Position numbers and translations under genes: made by a program. This document shows positions 16,800-25,143 of a stretch of 64,000 nt of DNA, one piece after another (positions within the stretch are counted from its first letter, which is position 1; every line of letters starts with the position of its first letter). The notes beneath the pieces were generated by a model. The model ran no database searches. It was not told where the DNA came from and saw nothing but the letters and a program-made list of their open reading frames with translations. The stretch is from positions 1,860,001 to 1,924,000 of the forward strand of contig NZ_CP094529.1 of NCBI RefSeq assembly GCF_022811665.1, in the 5' to 3' direction. This DNA is from Chryseobacterium oryzae (GTDB lineage: Bacteria; Bacteroidota; Bacteroidia; Flavobacteriales; Weeksellaceae).

Positions 16800-18371
16800 T
16801 TATCGAGCAATATTTACGGCTCTGGTTTCTCTGATCACCGTAACTTTTACTTGTCCCGGATAAGTAAGTTCATTCTGAATTTTCTCTGAAATATCGTAAG
16901 AAAGCTGTGCTGCAATCTCGTCATTTACTCTGCCACTTTCTACCATAACTCTCAGTTCTCTACCAGCCTGAATTGCATAAGCAGAAGATACTCCTTCAAA
17001 ACTTAAAGCTGCAGCTTCCAGATCTTTCAATCTCTGAATATATGATTCTAAAACCTGACGTCTTGCTCCCGGTCTTGCTCCCGAAATAGCATCTGCAACC
17101 TGAATAATTGGAGATAAAAGAGAAGTCATTTCCACTTCATCGTGGTGTGCACCGATTGCATTAACAACTTCTGCATTTTCACCATATTTTTCTGCCCACT
17201 GCATTCCCAATAAAGCATGTGGAAGTTCAGACTCCTGCTCCGGAACTTTACCAATATCATGTAATAAACCGGCTCTTTTCGCTAATTTTACATTCAGGCC
17301 TAATTCAGCAGCCATTGTTGCCGCAATATTGGCAACTTCTCTTGAGTGCTGCAAAAGATTTTGCCCGTAAGAAGAACGGTATTTCATACGACCAACAATT
17401 TTCACCAATTCAGGATGCAAACCGTGAATACCTAAGTCTATAATCGTTCTTTTCCCTACTTCTATAATTTCTTCTTCTATCTGTTTTCTTGTTTTCTCTA
17501 CAACTTCTTCAATTCTTGCAGGGTGAATTCTTCCGTCTGTAACCAATCTGTGAAGTGATAATCTTGCAATTTCTCTCCTTACAGGATCGAAACATGAAAG
17601 TAAAATTGCTTCCGGAGTATCATCTACAATAATTTCTACACCTGTAACAGCCTCCAAAGCACGGATATTTCTACCTTCTCTACCAATAATTCTACCTTTT
17701 ACTTCATCAGATTCAATATTGAACACAGAAACTGAATTTTCGATTGCCTGCTCTGTACCAATTCTCTGGATTGTCTGAATTACAATTTTACGAGCCTCAC
17801 TCTTTGCATTTAGCTGAGCTTCTTCCATGATGCTCTGAACATGTGCCTGAGCTCTTGTTTTGGCTTCAGCTCTCATGGTTTCTACCAATTCTGCCTTAGC
17901 TTCTTCTGCTGTGTAGTTAGAAATTCTTTCCAGCATTTCTACTTTTTTAGCAGTAGCAGAATCAAGTTCATGCTGTTTTTTCTCTAAAATTTCATTCTTT
18001 TTTGCGTAATCAGCAATTTGCTTATCCAGATCTTTTTCTAGTTTTCCGGTTTTACTAAGCTCATCATTCAGCTTATTTTCTTTATCTTTAATACGCTTTT
18101 CCCCCTCCTGCATTTTCTTTTCTCTTACCTGAATGTCTGCATCATGCTGAGATTTAAGTTCCAGAAACTTTTCTTTTGCCTGGAGATGTTTTTCTTTTTT
18201 TATGGATTCTGCCTGTACTGTAGCTTTATCCAACAAATTATCTGCATTTTTCTTTGCATCGTCTATAATAAATTTTGCCTTGGTATTCAGCGAACTTTTA
18301 GAGAAAACCATCCCTATTACCGCTCCGATTACCAGACAAATAACGCTTATAATAATAGCGGTTGCTGTCAT
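16800..18371 (-). CDS. rny: Ribonuclease Y
   Basis: This 523-residue membrane-anchored endoribonuclease initiates mRNA decay. An N-terminal transmembrane helix (about 4-24) is followed by a long, highly charged coiled coil (about 30-200). The KH domain contains [15 protein letters not shown] and [12 protein letters not shown] (about 225-260). The HD domain has the metal ligands in GLLHDIGK (about 365-372) and HHDEVE. Length and order match the family. The gene follows zapA and the 6S RNA in the same direction. An RNase next to a small RNA locus may be coincidental. Confidence 0.97.
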   Translation of the reverse strand: MTATAIIISVICLVIGAVIGMVFSKSSLNTKAKFIIDDAKKNADNLLDKATVQAESIKKEKHLQAKEKFLELKSQHDADIQVREKKMQEGEKRIKDKENKLNDELSKTGKLEKDLDKQIADYAKKNEILEKKQHELDSATAKKVEMLERISNYTAEEAKAELVETMRAEAKTRAQAHVQSIMEEAQLNAKSEARKIVIQTIQRIGTEQAIENSVSVFNIESDEVKGRIIGREGRNIRALEAVTGVEIIVDDTPEAILLSCFDPVRREIARLSLHRLVTDGRIHPARIEEVVEKTRKQIEEEIIEVGKRTIIDLGIHGLHPELVKIVGRMKYRSSYGQNLLQHSREVANIAATMAAELGLNVKLAKRAGLLHDIGKVPEQESELPHALLGMQWAEKYGENAEVVNAIGAHHDEVEMTSLLSPIIQVADAISGARPGARRQVLESYIQRLKDLEAAALSFEGVSSAYAIQAGRELRVMVESGRVNDEIAAQLSYDISEKIQNELTYPGQVKVTVIRETRAVNIAR

Positions 18372-18460
18372 AGTATATATTGAGTTTTAATTGTCTAATT
18401 GTTTATTGATATTGTATAAATTAAACATTTTCGCAATGTTATATTTTCATAAATACCCAC

Positions 18461-18630
18461 AAAAAAACCTACAGTAATCCAGTGATATAGAGTAAACTCC
18501 TAATCAACACGATTTGAACTGATTTCCACTGTCTGTAATCCGGAATTCCGGCACGCCATTCAATGGACATTTGTTCGGTAATTGTTTAGCGTTGAGTTTA
18601 CCTTTAATGTGTTAGAATTACTGTAGGCAG
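18461..18630 (-). ncRNA. ssrS: Probable 6S RNA
   Basis: The non-coding interval between zapA and rny encodes, on the minus strand, an RNA of about 165-170 nt with the 6S plan. A perfect 11-bp closing stem joins CCTACAGTAAT (about 18627-18617) to ATTACTGTAGG (18478-18468). A second 8-bp stem (GTAAACTC with GAGTTTAC) and a CAACGC/GTGTTG extension enclose a large central bubble. The terminal part holds a CCGGAATTCCGG palindrome and a CCATTGAATGG hairpin. A run of seven T follows the closing stem, giving termination. 6S RNA binds sigma-70-type RNA polymerase as a promoter mimic. In E. coli ssrS also lies next to zapA. The identification rests on fold and context; a covariance search was not possible. 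Confidence 0.75.
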
Positions 18631-18648
18631 ATTTTCTTGGGAAAATTA

Positions 18649-18936
18649 CTAATTCCCAAATTCTTCCAGAGTCTGATTTATGTTTTTCAATCGTTCGCTG
18701 GAAGATTTTATATTTTTTTCATGATTAAGACTCACCACTTCAGCATTAGTTCCCAACTTAAGGGCACACATAGCCAAAGCATCCTGTTTATCTCTTACAT
18801 CAAAATTTTGTTCAAAATCTTTAATCATATTTTCTATTTGCTTCCCCACTTTGCGTAAGGTTTCTTCCTCGGCTGCGGGTACGTTCAGAGGATAAATTCT
18901 TCCTGCAATATTAATGGTTATTCTCCTTACCTCCAT
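18649..18936 (-). CDS. zapA: Cell division protein ZapA
   Basis: ZapA binds and cross-links FtsZ filaments at the division ring. I start at the ATG at 18936, giving 95 residues beginning MEVRRITINIAGRIYPLNV. This is the usual ZapA opening, followed by EEETLRKVGKQIENMI and a C-terminal helical region ending KNINQTLEEFGN. A longer frame adds only 11 residues inside the upstream gene. The start overlaps the stop of the coiled-coil gene (TAATG), so the two are translationally coupled. The 6S RNA begins about 20 bases after the stop. Confidence 0.92.
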   Translation of the reverse strand: MEVRRITINIAGRIYPLNVPAAEEETLRKVGKQIENMIKDFEQNFDVRDKQDALAMCALKLGTNAEVVSLNHEKNIKSSSERLKNINQTLEEFGN

Positions 18937-19238
18937 TATAATCCGCTGTTTTGAAGCTGCGCAATACAAAAGTCTACTTCTTTCACCAATCTGTTGATAT
19001 GGTTTTTCATGAGTCTGTTGTGTTCAGGATTTCCTGATATTGCCGAATACAATTTTATATTTTTCTGTTCTTCTGCTAATACCTGATTTTTCTTTCTTTC
19101 CTCTTCATATTTCTTTTTCAGTTCTTGATGCTCCTCGCTGAGATCAGAAAATTTTTCAGAAAGATTCTGATAACTTTTCTGAAGATTCAGAATCCTTTTT
19201 TCCAGTTCTGAAAATTGAGTTTCTAGTTCTTGAAGCAT
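18936..19238 (-). CDS. Coiled-coil protein coupled to zapA
   Basis: This 100-residue protein is almost all coiled coil. Heptad-like residues run through LEKRILNLQKSYQNLSEKF and HQELKKKYEEERKKNQVLAEE, with a short C-terminal segment containing HINRLVKEVDFCIAQL. It resembles ZapB in size and style but I see no sequence signature that proves homology. Its stop codon shares a base with the zapA start, so the products are probably made in fixed ratio. A ZapA partner or FtsZ-ring adaptor is inferred from context only. Confidence 0.85.
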   Translation of the reverse strand: MLQELETQFSELEKRILNLQKSYQNLSEKFSDLSEEHQELKKKYEEERKKNQVLAEEQKNIKLYSAISGNPEHNRLMKNHINRLVKEVDFCIAQLQNSGL

Positions 19239-19325
19239 TTCAGGCTTTATATTCTAACTTATAGCAAAAATAGGAAAATATTGCCATCAATAAAAATAAA
19301 TATCTCTATATTTTGAAAAAAACAA

Positions 19326-19352
19326 AAAAGGAGATGCCAAGCAACTCCTTTT
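19326..19352 (-). terminator. Terminator downstream of porT
   Basis: AAAAGGAG (19326-19333) pairs with CTCCTTTT (19345-19352). On the minus strand a T run follows, 21 bases past the porT stop. Confidence 0.8.
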
Positions 19353-19372
19353 ATTATTAATTTTTTGTTATT

Positions 19373-20155
19373 TTATTCAAACTTCAAAACAAACATTACT
19401 GCTCTTGTCTGCAAAGTAGAAATTGCAGCAGACCAATATGGCGGCGTTGTAGCATTATCTGCTACCATTTCGTTATTCATGAAGAAAGTCCCTCTAACCG
19501 CTGGAGTTAACTTAAATTTATTGAAATAAAACTGAATTCCCATTTCTGCAGACCACGCAAAGTTATGCGTTGTAGACCTGAATGTCTGCTGTAAGTTATC
19601 ATCCGGAGAGGAAGAATTCGACTGTAAATTAACGATATAATTTACACCACCTGCAATGTAAGGTCTAGAATTATACCATCTTTCTCCATGGAGTTCTAAA
19701 AGTACAGGAACATCTATTAAAGTTGATTTAATCTCTCTTACTTTGTCTTTATCTTGCAATGCAATAGGAATAAACGGTGCGTTTTGAGGATTCCCGTCTT
19801 TGTAAAAATCGTTGGTCTGTGTATTAAAAGTAAGTTGTCTTTGGGCAAACTGCAAACCTGGCTCTACTCTTACATCCAAATAGTCATTCAGTCTGAATTT
19901 GGTAATTAAACCAGCACCAAAACTATAACTTTCTTTAGATTTTACCAATGTATGATTATCGTACATCCCATATCTAGGATCCAGCACAATGCGATAATCC
20001 ATTTTATTCCCGTTCAAAAAGAAACCCCAACTGAACTTTTGCTGGTCGAATTCCTCCAGCCTGTCCATCCTGTTACGAGTTCTAAATTGAGCGTCTGCAA
20101 AAACTGCAATATTTACTGAGGTCAAAACCAGAGCTTTTAATAGAAATTTATTCAT
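19373..20155 (-). CDS. porT: T9SS outer-membrane beta-barrel protein PorT (SprT)
   Basis: This 260-residue outer-membrane protein has a signal peptide ending near FADAQ and alternating amphipathic strands. Examples are SYSFGAGLITKFRLNDYLDVRVEPGLQF and NFAWSAEMGIQFYF, and the terminal strand ends in an aromatic residue followed by Glu. In Porphyromonas and Flavobacterium, PorT/SprT is needed for type IX secretion and gliding. The gene lies 3 bases after menG/ubiE, an arrangement I recognise from other Flavobacteriia. It gives a functional link to the two T9SS cargo genes at 1.5-7.7 kb. A generic outer-membrane beta-barrel is the alternative call. Confidence 0.87.
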   Translation of the reverse strand: MNKFLLKALVLTSVNIAVFADAQFRTRNRMDRLEEFDQQKFSWGFFLNGNKMDYRIVLDPRYGMYDNHTLVKSKESYSFGAGLITKFRLNDYLDVRVEPGLQFAQRQLTFNTQTNDFYKDGNPQNAPFIPIALQDKDKVREIKSTLIDVPVLLELHGERWYNSRPYIAGGVNYIVNLQSNSSSPDDNLQQTFRSTTHNFAWSAEMGIQFYFNKFKLTPAVRGTFFMNNEMVADNATTPPYWSAAISTLQTRAVMFVLKFE

Positions 20156-20158
20156 AGG

Positions 20159-20890
20159 TTATTTTGTTGCTTTATAAATTGTGGCTATACCTAAACTTAG
20201 CTTTTTATATTCTACTTTTTTAAATCCTGTATCTGTAAGAATCTGTTTCATTTTTTCTCCATACGGGAAAGCGTTCACAGAATCAGGAAGATAAGTATAT
20301 GCCATATTGTCTTTAGAAACCAGCCTGCCAATTGCAGGAAGTATGTTTTTAAAATAAAACATATAAAAAGGTCCTAAAAATCCTTCTACCTTAGAAAATT
20401 CAAGAATATATACACTTTTATTTTCTTTTACCACTCTTCTTAACTCTGCCAAACCTTTGGTAAGGTTCTCAAAATTTCTCACTCCAAAAGCTACAGAAAC
20501 CGCATCAAATCTATTATCTTCGAAAGGTAGTCCCTCTGCATCACCCTTTTGCATGGAAATTTTGCCGTCTAAATTAAGTTTTTTTATTTTAATAACGCCA
20601 ACATTTAACATTTGTTGCGATAAATCTAAACCAACTACTTTTGCACCGGTTCCTTTTTGTACTGCTATGGCAAGATCACCAGTTCCGGTTGCTACATCCA
20701 AAACCTCTCCGGGGTTATCTTTTTTCATCCACTTCACCAAAACATTTCTCCAGAGCACGTCTATTTTCATAGACAAAACATGGTTGAGCAAATCGTATTT
20801 AGGCGCAATATTGTCGAACATATCCTCTACCTGACTTTTTTTGCTTGAGTCTGAATTGTAGGGAGTAACTTGGTTGATATCTTTTGTCAA
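20159..20890 (-). CDS. menG: Demethylmenaquinone C-methyltransferase
   Basis: This 243-residue UbiE/COQ5-type methyltransferase makes the last step of menaquinone synthesis, the only quinone expected in Bacteroidota. The SAM motif is VLDVATGTGDLAI (about 59-71). The family signatures YDLLNHVLSMKIDVLWR (about 33-49) and AFGVRNFENLTKGLAELRRV (about 134-153) are intact. It sits between an unknown membrane protein gene (4-base gap) and porT (3-base gap) in one operon. It is often annotated ubiE because of the shared family. Confidence 0.96.
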   Translation of the reverse strand: MTKDINQVTPYNSDSSKKSQVEDMFDNIAPKYDLLNHVLSMKIDVLWRNVLVKWMKKDNPGEVLDVATGTGDLAIAVQKGTGAKVVGLDLSQQMLNVGVIKIKKLNLDGKISMQKGDAEGLPFEDNRFDAVSVAFGVRNFENLTKGLAELRRVVKENKSVYILEFSKVEGFLGPFYMFYFKNILPAIGRLVSKDNMAYTYLPDSVNAFPYGEKMKQILTDTGFKKVEYKKLSLGIATIYKATK

Positions 20891-20893
20891 AAC

Positions 20894-21463
20894 TTAAAAC
20901 TTATAATATTCTTTATAATAATTGAGATAATCCTGTTTGCGGAAAATCTTAGAGCGCGATTCTACTTTCTGGATATTCTTAATTAACTGATCGTAATCTT
21001 CGTCTATATTGTAGTAAAAATCTTCTGTGTAAAGCTTATTGAAATGCTTTGCACCTCCAAAATAGGGTTTTCCGTCTATCATGGTTTTATTCAGTGCCAA
21101 AAGTAATGAATCTTTTTTAAGATTGTAGCCATAATATTGATCATTAATGTAATAATCTTTATGAGCTATATTAATTAAGCCTCTTATTTTATTAACTTCG
21201 AAAGCAGAATCATAAAGCATTTTTTTGTTCTGATCGAAAACCTTTATAGAGTTTTTCCCTTTATTCAGGTCTACTTTCACGTACTGACCGGCAGAAATAA
21301 TCCCTTCTTCCCCATTGTTTATTTTGAAATAATAAGTATTAGGAGTAGGATTATCTACGAGATAATAATTTTTTTTCGCCAGAAAGAAATAATAAGTGGC
21401 AAAAGCAGCTATAAAGACAAGAAATGCAACAAGTAAGCCTTTTAAAGAAGGATTGTTTTTCAT
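20894..21463 (-). CDS. Conserved single-span membrane protein, function unknown
   Basis: This 189-residue protein has one N-terminal transmembrane helix (GLLVAFLVFIAAFATYYFFLA, about 9-29). A beta-rich, Tyr- and Lys-rich extracytoplasmic domain follows, containing NTYYFKINNGEEGIISAGQYVKV. I recognise no family motif. It is first in the operon with menG and porT and has a strong TAAATTTG promoter box at 21486-21493. An envelope role connected to PorT is possible, but position is the only evidence. Confidence 0.8.
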   Translation of the reverse strand: MKNNPSLKGLLVAFLVFIAAFATYYFFLAKKNYYLVDNPTPNTYYFKINNGEEGIISAGQYVKVDLNKGKNSIKVFDQNKKMLYDSAFEVNKIRGLINIAHKDYYINDQYYGYNLKKDSLLLALNKTMIDGKPYFGGAKHFNKLYTEDFYYNIDEDYDQLIKNIQKVESRSKIFRKQDYLNYYKEYYKF

Positions 21464-21485
21464 AGATAGTCTGAGACAATTTTTG

Positions 21486-21493
21486 CAAATTTA
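21486..21493 (-). promoter_or_regulatory. -7 promoter element of the menG-porT operon
   Basis: The minus-strand sequence TAAATTTG lies 22 bases upstream of the ATG at 21463. It forms the left half of a divergent promoter region. Confidence 0.6.
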
Positions 21494-21530
21494 ATAATAT
21501 TTTTAATTCTTTCTTATTAATATTAATTAT

Positions 21531-21538
21531 TAACTTTG
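21531..21538 (+). promoter_or_regulatory. -7 promoter element of the KAS III gene
   Basis: TAACTTTG followed by CA lies 25 bases before the ATG at 21564. It forms the right half of the divergent region. Confidence 0.65.
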
Positions 21539-21563
21539 CAACTTTAAAAAATTATACAAACGA

Positions 21564-22631
21564 ATGCCGAATACAATCATTATTGGTTCCGGATCTTATC
21601 TTCCTAACAGAATTATTGGAAGAGATTTTTTCTTAGATTCAGAGTTTTATACGGAAGATGGGCTGAAGATTGACAAGCCAGCTGAAGAAACCATTTCGAA
21701 ATTTGTAGAAATTACAGAGATAGAAAACAGAAGATTTATTGAAGATGACCTTTCAAATTCAAAAATCGGCTACGAAGCGGCTAAAATAGCTCTAGAAGAT
21801 GCAGATATTAATGGTGAAGATTTAGATTATATTATTTACGCAAGCAATTTCGGGGATGTTACTGTAAACGGTTATGCCGATTTCATGCCTAACATGGCAG
21901 CGAGAGTAAAAAATATGCTTGGCATTAAGAACAGAAAATGTATTACCTACGATATGATGTTCGGATGTCCTGGTTGGGTAGAAGCAATGATTCTTGCTGA
22001 TAACCTAATTAAAGCCAAAGTGGCAAAAACTATTTTGGTAATTGGTGCAGAAACCCTGAGCAGAGTAACAGACCTTCACGATAGAAACAGAATGATTTTT
22101 GCAGACGGAGCCGGAGCTGTAGTTGTAAAAGCTACCGATGAAGAAAATGTAGGAATTATTGCCCATAATACGATATGCGATAATGGTGTTGAGCTAGAAT
22201 ATCTTGCTAATGGACCTTCTATCAACAAAGAAGCAGACCAAAGCAGATTATATGTAAGAATGATGGGAAGAAAAATTTACGAGTACGCTCTTAAAAATGT
22301 TCCTGTGGCTATAAAAGAAACGATTGATGATGCCGGATTATCTATTGAAGATATTGATAAGATATTGATTCACCAGGCAAATGCAAAGATGGATTATGCA
22401 ATGATAGAAAGACTTCACAAACTTTATGATATTAAAGATTACGATCATTCTATCTCTCCTATGACTATTCAGGAGTTTGGAAATTCTTCCGTTGCAACAA
22501 TTCCTACGATGTATGATTTAATTATTAAAGGAAAACTGGAAGGTCATTCGTTTAAGGATAAAGGCAACATTGTAATGACTTCCGTTGGTGCAGGAATGAA
22601 TATTAACGCTATTGTTTATAAATTTCCTTAA
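21564..22631 (+). CDS. 3-oxoacyl-ACP synthase III family protein
   Basis: This 355-residue thiolase-fold enzyme is of the FabH type. The catalytic Cys is in DMMFGCPGWVEAM (about 131-143). The His is in KILIHQANAKMDYAMIERL (about 268) and the Asn in FGNSSVATIP, giving the Cys-His-Asn triad of KAS III. It probably condenses an acyl-CoA or acyl-ACP with malonyl-ACP. It is longer than E. coli FabH (317) and has a distinctive N-terminal extension region after LPNRIIG. It may be a paralogue serving a special lipid rather than the main FabH. It is monocistronic. Confidence 0.88.
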   Translation: MPNTIIIGSGSYLPNRIIGRDFFLDSEFYTEDGLKIDKPAEETISKFVEITEIENRRFIEDDLSNSKIGYEAAKIALEDADINGEDLDYIIYASNFGDVTVNGYADFMPNMAARVKNMLGIKNRKCITYDMMFGCPGWVEAMILADNLIKAKVAKTILVIGAETLSRVTDLHDRNRMIFADGAGAVVVKATDEENVGIIAHNTICDNGVELEYLANGPSINKEADQSRLYVRMMGRKIYEYALKNVPVAIKETIDDAGLSIEDIDKILIHQANAKMDYAMIERLHKLYDIKDYDHSISPMTIQEFGNSSVATIPTMYDLIIKGKLEGHSFKDKGNIVMTSVGAGMNINAIVYKFP

Positions 22632-22659
22632 ATTATTTATCTATAATTAAAATAAATCT

Positions 22660-22692
22660 GCACAAAAGGAAGTTTTTCTTTTGTGCTTTTTT
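22660..22692 (+). terminator. Terminator downstream of the KAS III gene
   Basis: GCACAAAAG (22660-22668) and CTTTTGTGC (22678-22686) form a 9-bp stem followed by six T. It overlaps the first codons of the longest possible next reading frame, which argues for the later ATG at 22707. Confidence 0.9.
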
Positions 22693-22706
22693 ATATAATT
22701 TATTGT

Positions 22707-23912
22707 ATGCAAAAAAATTTCTTGATCATTACCGGAATATTCATTCTCCTTGAGATTTATATTTACCAGGCAATAAGAACTTTAACCGATAATTCATGGA
22801 TAAGATGGGGTTATATTGGTATTTATGTTCTTATTTACGCGCTTTTTACTTACGAAATTCTCAATTTTCAAAGAAGTGACCGAGATGCTACTAAATCTCA
22901 TATCATCAGTATTTTGTTATTGGTTTTCATAATTCCTAAGCTCTTTGTGTTTTTATTTTTGTTAATTGATGACATTTTCAGAACAGGAAGTTATTTATTC
23001 GGGTTCACCCGCTCGTCAGAAAACTTTTTCCCTGAAAGAAGAAAGTTTTTAAGTTTAATGGGACTTGGTTTAGGAGGTGTGCTTTCGGCATTATTTATAG
23101 ATGGTGCTACTTTTGGCAAATACCGTCACAAAGTAAGAAGAGTTAAAGTGAAAATAGCCAATCTTCCTAATAGCTTTAAAGGGTATAAAATCATTCAGAT
23201 ATCAGATGTCCACAGTGGAAGTTTTTCGGATCCCAGCAAACTGGAACACGCTATAGATTTAATTAATGAACAAAAGCCAGATTTGGTTTTATTTACCGGT
23301 GATATGGTAAATAATGTTGCAGACGAATTTAAGCCATTCATACCACTTTTTTCTAAAATCTCCGCAAAGGATGGAAAATTTTCGGTATTGGGAAATCATG
23401 ATTACGGAGATTATGTAACATGGAAGTCTCTTGACGAAAAGAAAAACAATCTGGAAACACTCATAGATTATCAAAGAAAAGCAGGGTTCGATTTATTAAG
23501 AAATGAAAACCGCATCATAGAAAAAAATGGCGAAAAACTTTATATTTTAGGCGTAGAAAACTGGGGTTTGAAGCCATTTCCTCAATTTGGAAAGATTGAT
23601 GAAGCTTTGCTAAACGTTCCAACCGATGCACCAAAAATATTAATGAGCCACGACCCTACCCATTTCGATTATGTGGTAAAAAAACATCCCGGAAACATCC
23701 ATTTAACTTTATCAGGACATACACATGGGATGCAGTTCGGTTTAGATTTAAAAAACATCAAATGGTCGCCAGTACAGTATAAATATCCAAAATGGGCAGA
23801 TTTATATGAAAGCGAAGGCAAATTATTGTATGTGAATCGGGGTTTTGGAGTTTTAGGTTACCCCGGAAGAGTTGGTGTATTACCGGAAATTACTTTATTT
23901 GAATTATCTTAA
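22707..23912 (+). CDS. Membrane-anchored metallophosphoesterase
   Basis: This 401-residue protein has an N-terminal block of about four membrane helices, then a calcineurin-like phosphoesterase domain. The metal motifs are in order: SDVHSG (about 160), TGDMVN (about 195), GNHDYGDY (about 230), SHDPTHF and SGHTHGMQFG (near the end). The YkuE/YaeI group has this arrangement and acts on phosphorylated lipids or nucleotides such as UDP-glucosyl lipids. The substrate here is unknown. The ATG at 22707 is chosen because the longer frame begins inside the preceding terminator. A bidirectional terminator follows. Confidence 0.88.
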   Translation: MQKNFLIITGIFILLEIYIYQAIRTLTDNSWIRWGYIGIYVLIYALFTYEILNFQRSDRDATKSHIISILLLVFIIPKLFVFLFLLIDDIFRTGSYLFGFTRSSENFFPERRKFLSLMGLGLGGVLSALFIDGATFGKYRHKVRRVKVKIANLPNSFKGYKIIQISDVHSGSFSDPSKLEHAIDLINEQKPDLVLFTGDMVNNVADEFKPFIPLFSKISAKDGKFSVLGNHDYGDYVTWKSLDEKKNNLETLIDYQRKAGFDLLRNENRIIEKNGEKLYILGVENWGLKPFPQFGKIDEALLNVPTDAPKILMSHDPTHFDYVVKKHPGNIHLTLSGHTHGMQFGLDLKNIKWSPVQYKYPKWADLYESEGKLLYVNRGFGVLGYPGRVGVLPEITLFELS

Positions 23913-23920
23913 AACCATAA

Positions 23921-23956
23921 AAAAATCCGAAACTCATTGAGTTTCGGATTTTTTTG
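23921..23956. terminator. Bidirectional terminator, convergent genes
   Basis: AAAAATCCGAAACTC and GAGTTTCGGATTTTT form a long perfect stem with a three-base loop and A/T runs on both sides. It ends both the phosphoesterase gene and the convergent gene at 23967. Confidence 0.92.
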
Positions 23957-23966
23957 TTCAACTATT

Positions 23967-24344
23967 TTATGCGTTGAAATGTTTTTTCACGGTTTCTAAA
24001 ACCTCTTCATCAGACATTTGCTGTGCGGTATCTAACGTAATTTTAAGATTTTTAAACTGTGCTGTATCATGCAAATAATGTTTAAATTCTTCCTGAATGG
24101 TACCCGGTCCGGTTACATATACTTCTTCTGAATTGGTAAGTAAATGCTCCACTTCCTTAAAAAACTTCACTTTATTGGTTTGCTCGGCATTATTAGCTGC
24201 ATTTTCACTAGAATTCCCATACTGAATGGTTGCTTTTACCGGACTGCACAAAAAGAATTTGAACGCATTTTGAGCATCATGATTTTTTACAACAACCGCT
24301 TTATGCGTATCTATCCAGATTCCCGCCAATTTTTTTTCTGACAT
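23967..24344 (-). CDS. Small eRF1-domain-3-like (baeRF/host-attachment type) protein
   Basis: This 125-residue protein starts LAGIWIDTHKAVVV, contains EEVYVTGPGTIQEEFKHYL in its middle, and ends with MSDEEVLETVKKHF. A strand leading into a GPG turn, a helix, and a final LxxVxxHF helix is the pattern of the L7Ae/eRF1 domain 3 found in host-attachment and baeRF proteins. Those proteins are proposed to act at ribosomes. It lacks the N-terminal domains of full release factors. The assignment is by pattern only, and the function is unknown. It is a single gene with a TAACTTTA box just upstream. Confidence 0.65.
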   Translation of the reverse strand: MSEKKLAGIWIDTHKAVVVKNHDAQNAFKFFLCSPVKATIQYGNSSENAANNAEQTNKVKFFKEVEHLLTNSEEVYVTGPGTIQEEFKHYLHDTAQFKNLKITLDTAQQMSDEEVLETVKKHFNA

Positions 24345-24415
24345 AATATTTTATTTTTAAAGTTATGCCATACAAAGACAAGAATAATGCAAAATTATTG
24401 TTAACGGGTGTTAAA

Positions 24416-25114
24416 TTATTTTCCCAAGACAAATACAGCAGGAATTTTATGAAGCTCTGGCTTTTGTTTCTGCCATTCTTTAATGGTTTTTGTTTTGATG
24501 AATTCCAGTTCGGGATCGTTAATGTTTGCTGCGATACAGAGTTTTGTATGGGGAGAAAGAAATTTAATTAAATCCTCCAAAAGCTGATTATTTCTATACG
24601 GAGTTTCCATGAATATTTGAGAATATCCTGTTTTATCAACCAAATTTTCCAAATGCAGAATTTGTTTTTTCTTTTCTCCTTTATCTATGGGAAGATATCC
24701 GTTAAAAGTAAATTCCTGACCATTAAATCCACTGGAAATGAGTGCCAAAATTATAGACGAAGGCCCAGAAATAGGAATAACTCTTATATTTTTTTCATGA
24801 CACCACTTTACCATGAGATTTCCGGGATCTGCAATACATGGAAGTCCGGCTTCGGATAAAAGTCCGAAATCCTGTCCTTGAAGCATCAGTTGCTGAGCTT
24901 CTTTTACATCTGAATTTTCGGTATATTTATCTAAAAGAAAAAGTTTCAGTTCCGACTGCTTTTTTTCGGGAGCAAAAAATTTCACCACTTTTCTTGCCGT
25001 TTTTTCATTTTCGACAAAAAAATAATCGGTCTGCATAATATAATCTTTTATTACCGGAGCAAAATGATTAACAGATGTATTCTCTGAAAGATAAGCAGGA
25101 ATTAAAAAAAGCAT
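24416..25114 (-). CDS. RsmI-type SAM-dependent methyltransferase (tetrapyrrole methylase fold)
   Basis: The 232-residue protein has the tetrapyrrole-methylase fold of RsmI, the 16S rRNA C1402 2'-O-methyltransferase. LLSEAGLPCIADPGNLMV (about 92-109) and PISGPSSIILALISSGFNG (about 118-136) are characteristic, as is FMETPYRNNQLLEDL. It is shorter than classical RsmI (about 280) because the C-terminal domain is missing. Bacteroidota often carry such a short paralogue besides a full RsmI, so the exact target is uncertain. It lies 29 bases downstream of the phosphatase gene on the same strand. Confidence 0.82.
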   Translation of the reverse strand: MLFLIPAYLSENTSVNHFAPVIKDYIMQTDYFFVENEKTARKVVKFFAPEKKQSELKLFLLDKYTENSDVKEAQQLMLQGQDFGLLSEAGLPCIADPGNLMVKWCHEKNIRVIPISGPSSIILALISSGFNGQEFTFNGYLPIDKGEKKKQILHLENLVDKTGYSQIFMETPYRNNQLLEDLIKFLSPHTKLCIAANINDPELEFIKTKTIKEWQKQKPELHKIPAVFVLGK

Positions 25115-25143
25115 AGTTTAGAATATGAATTGTTTATTTTTGA

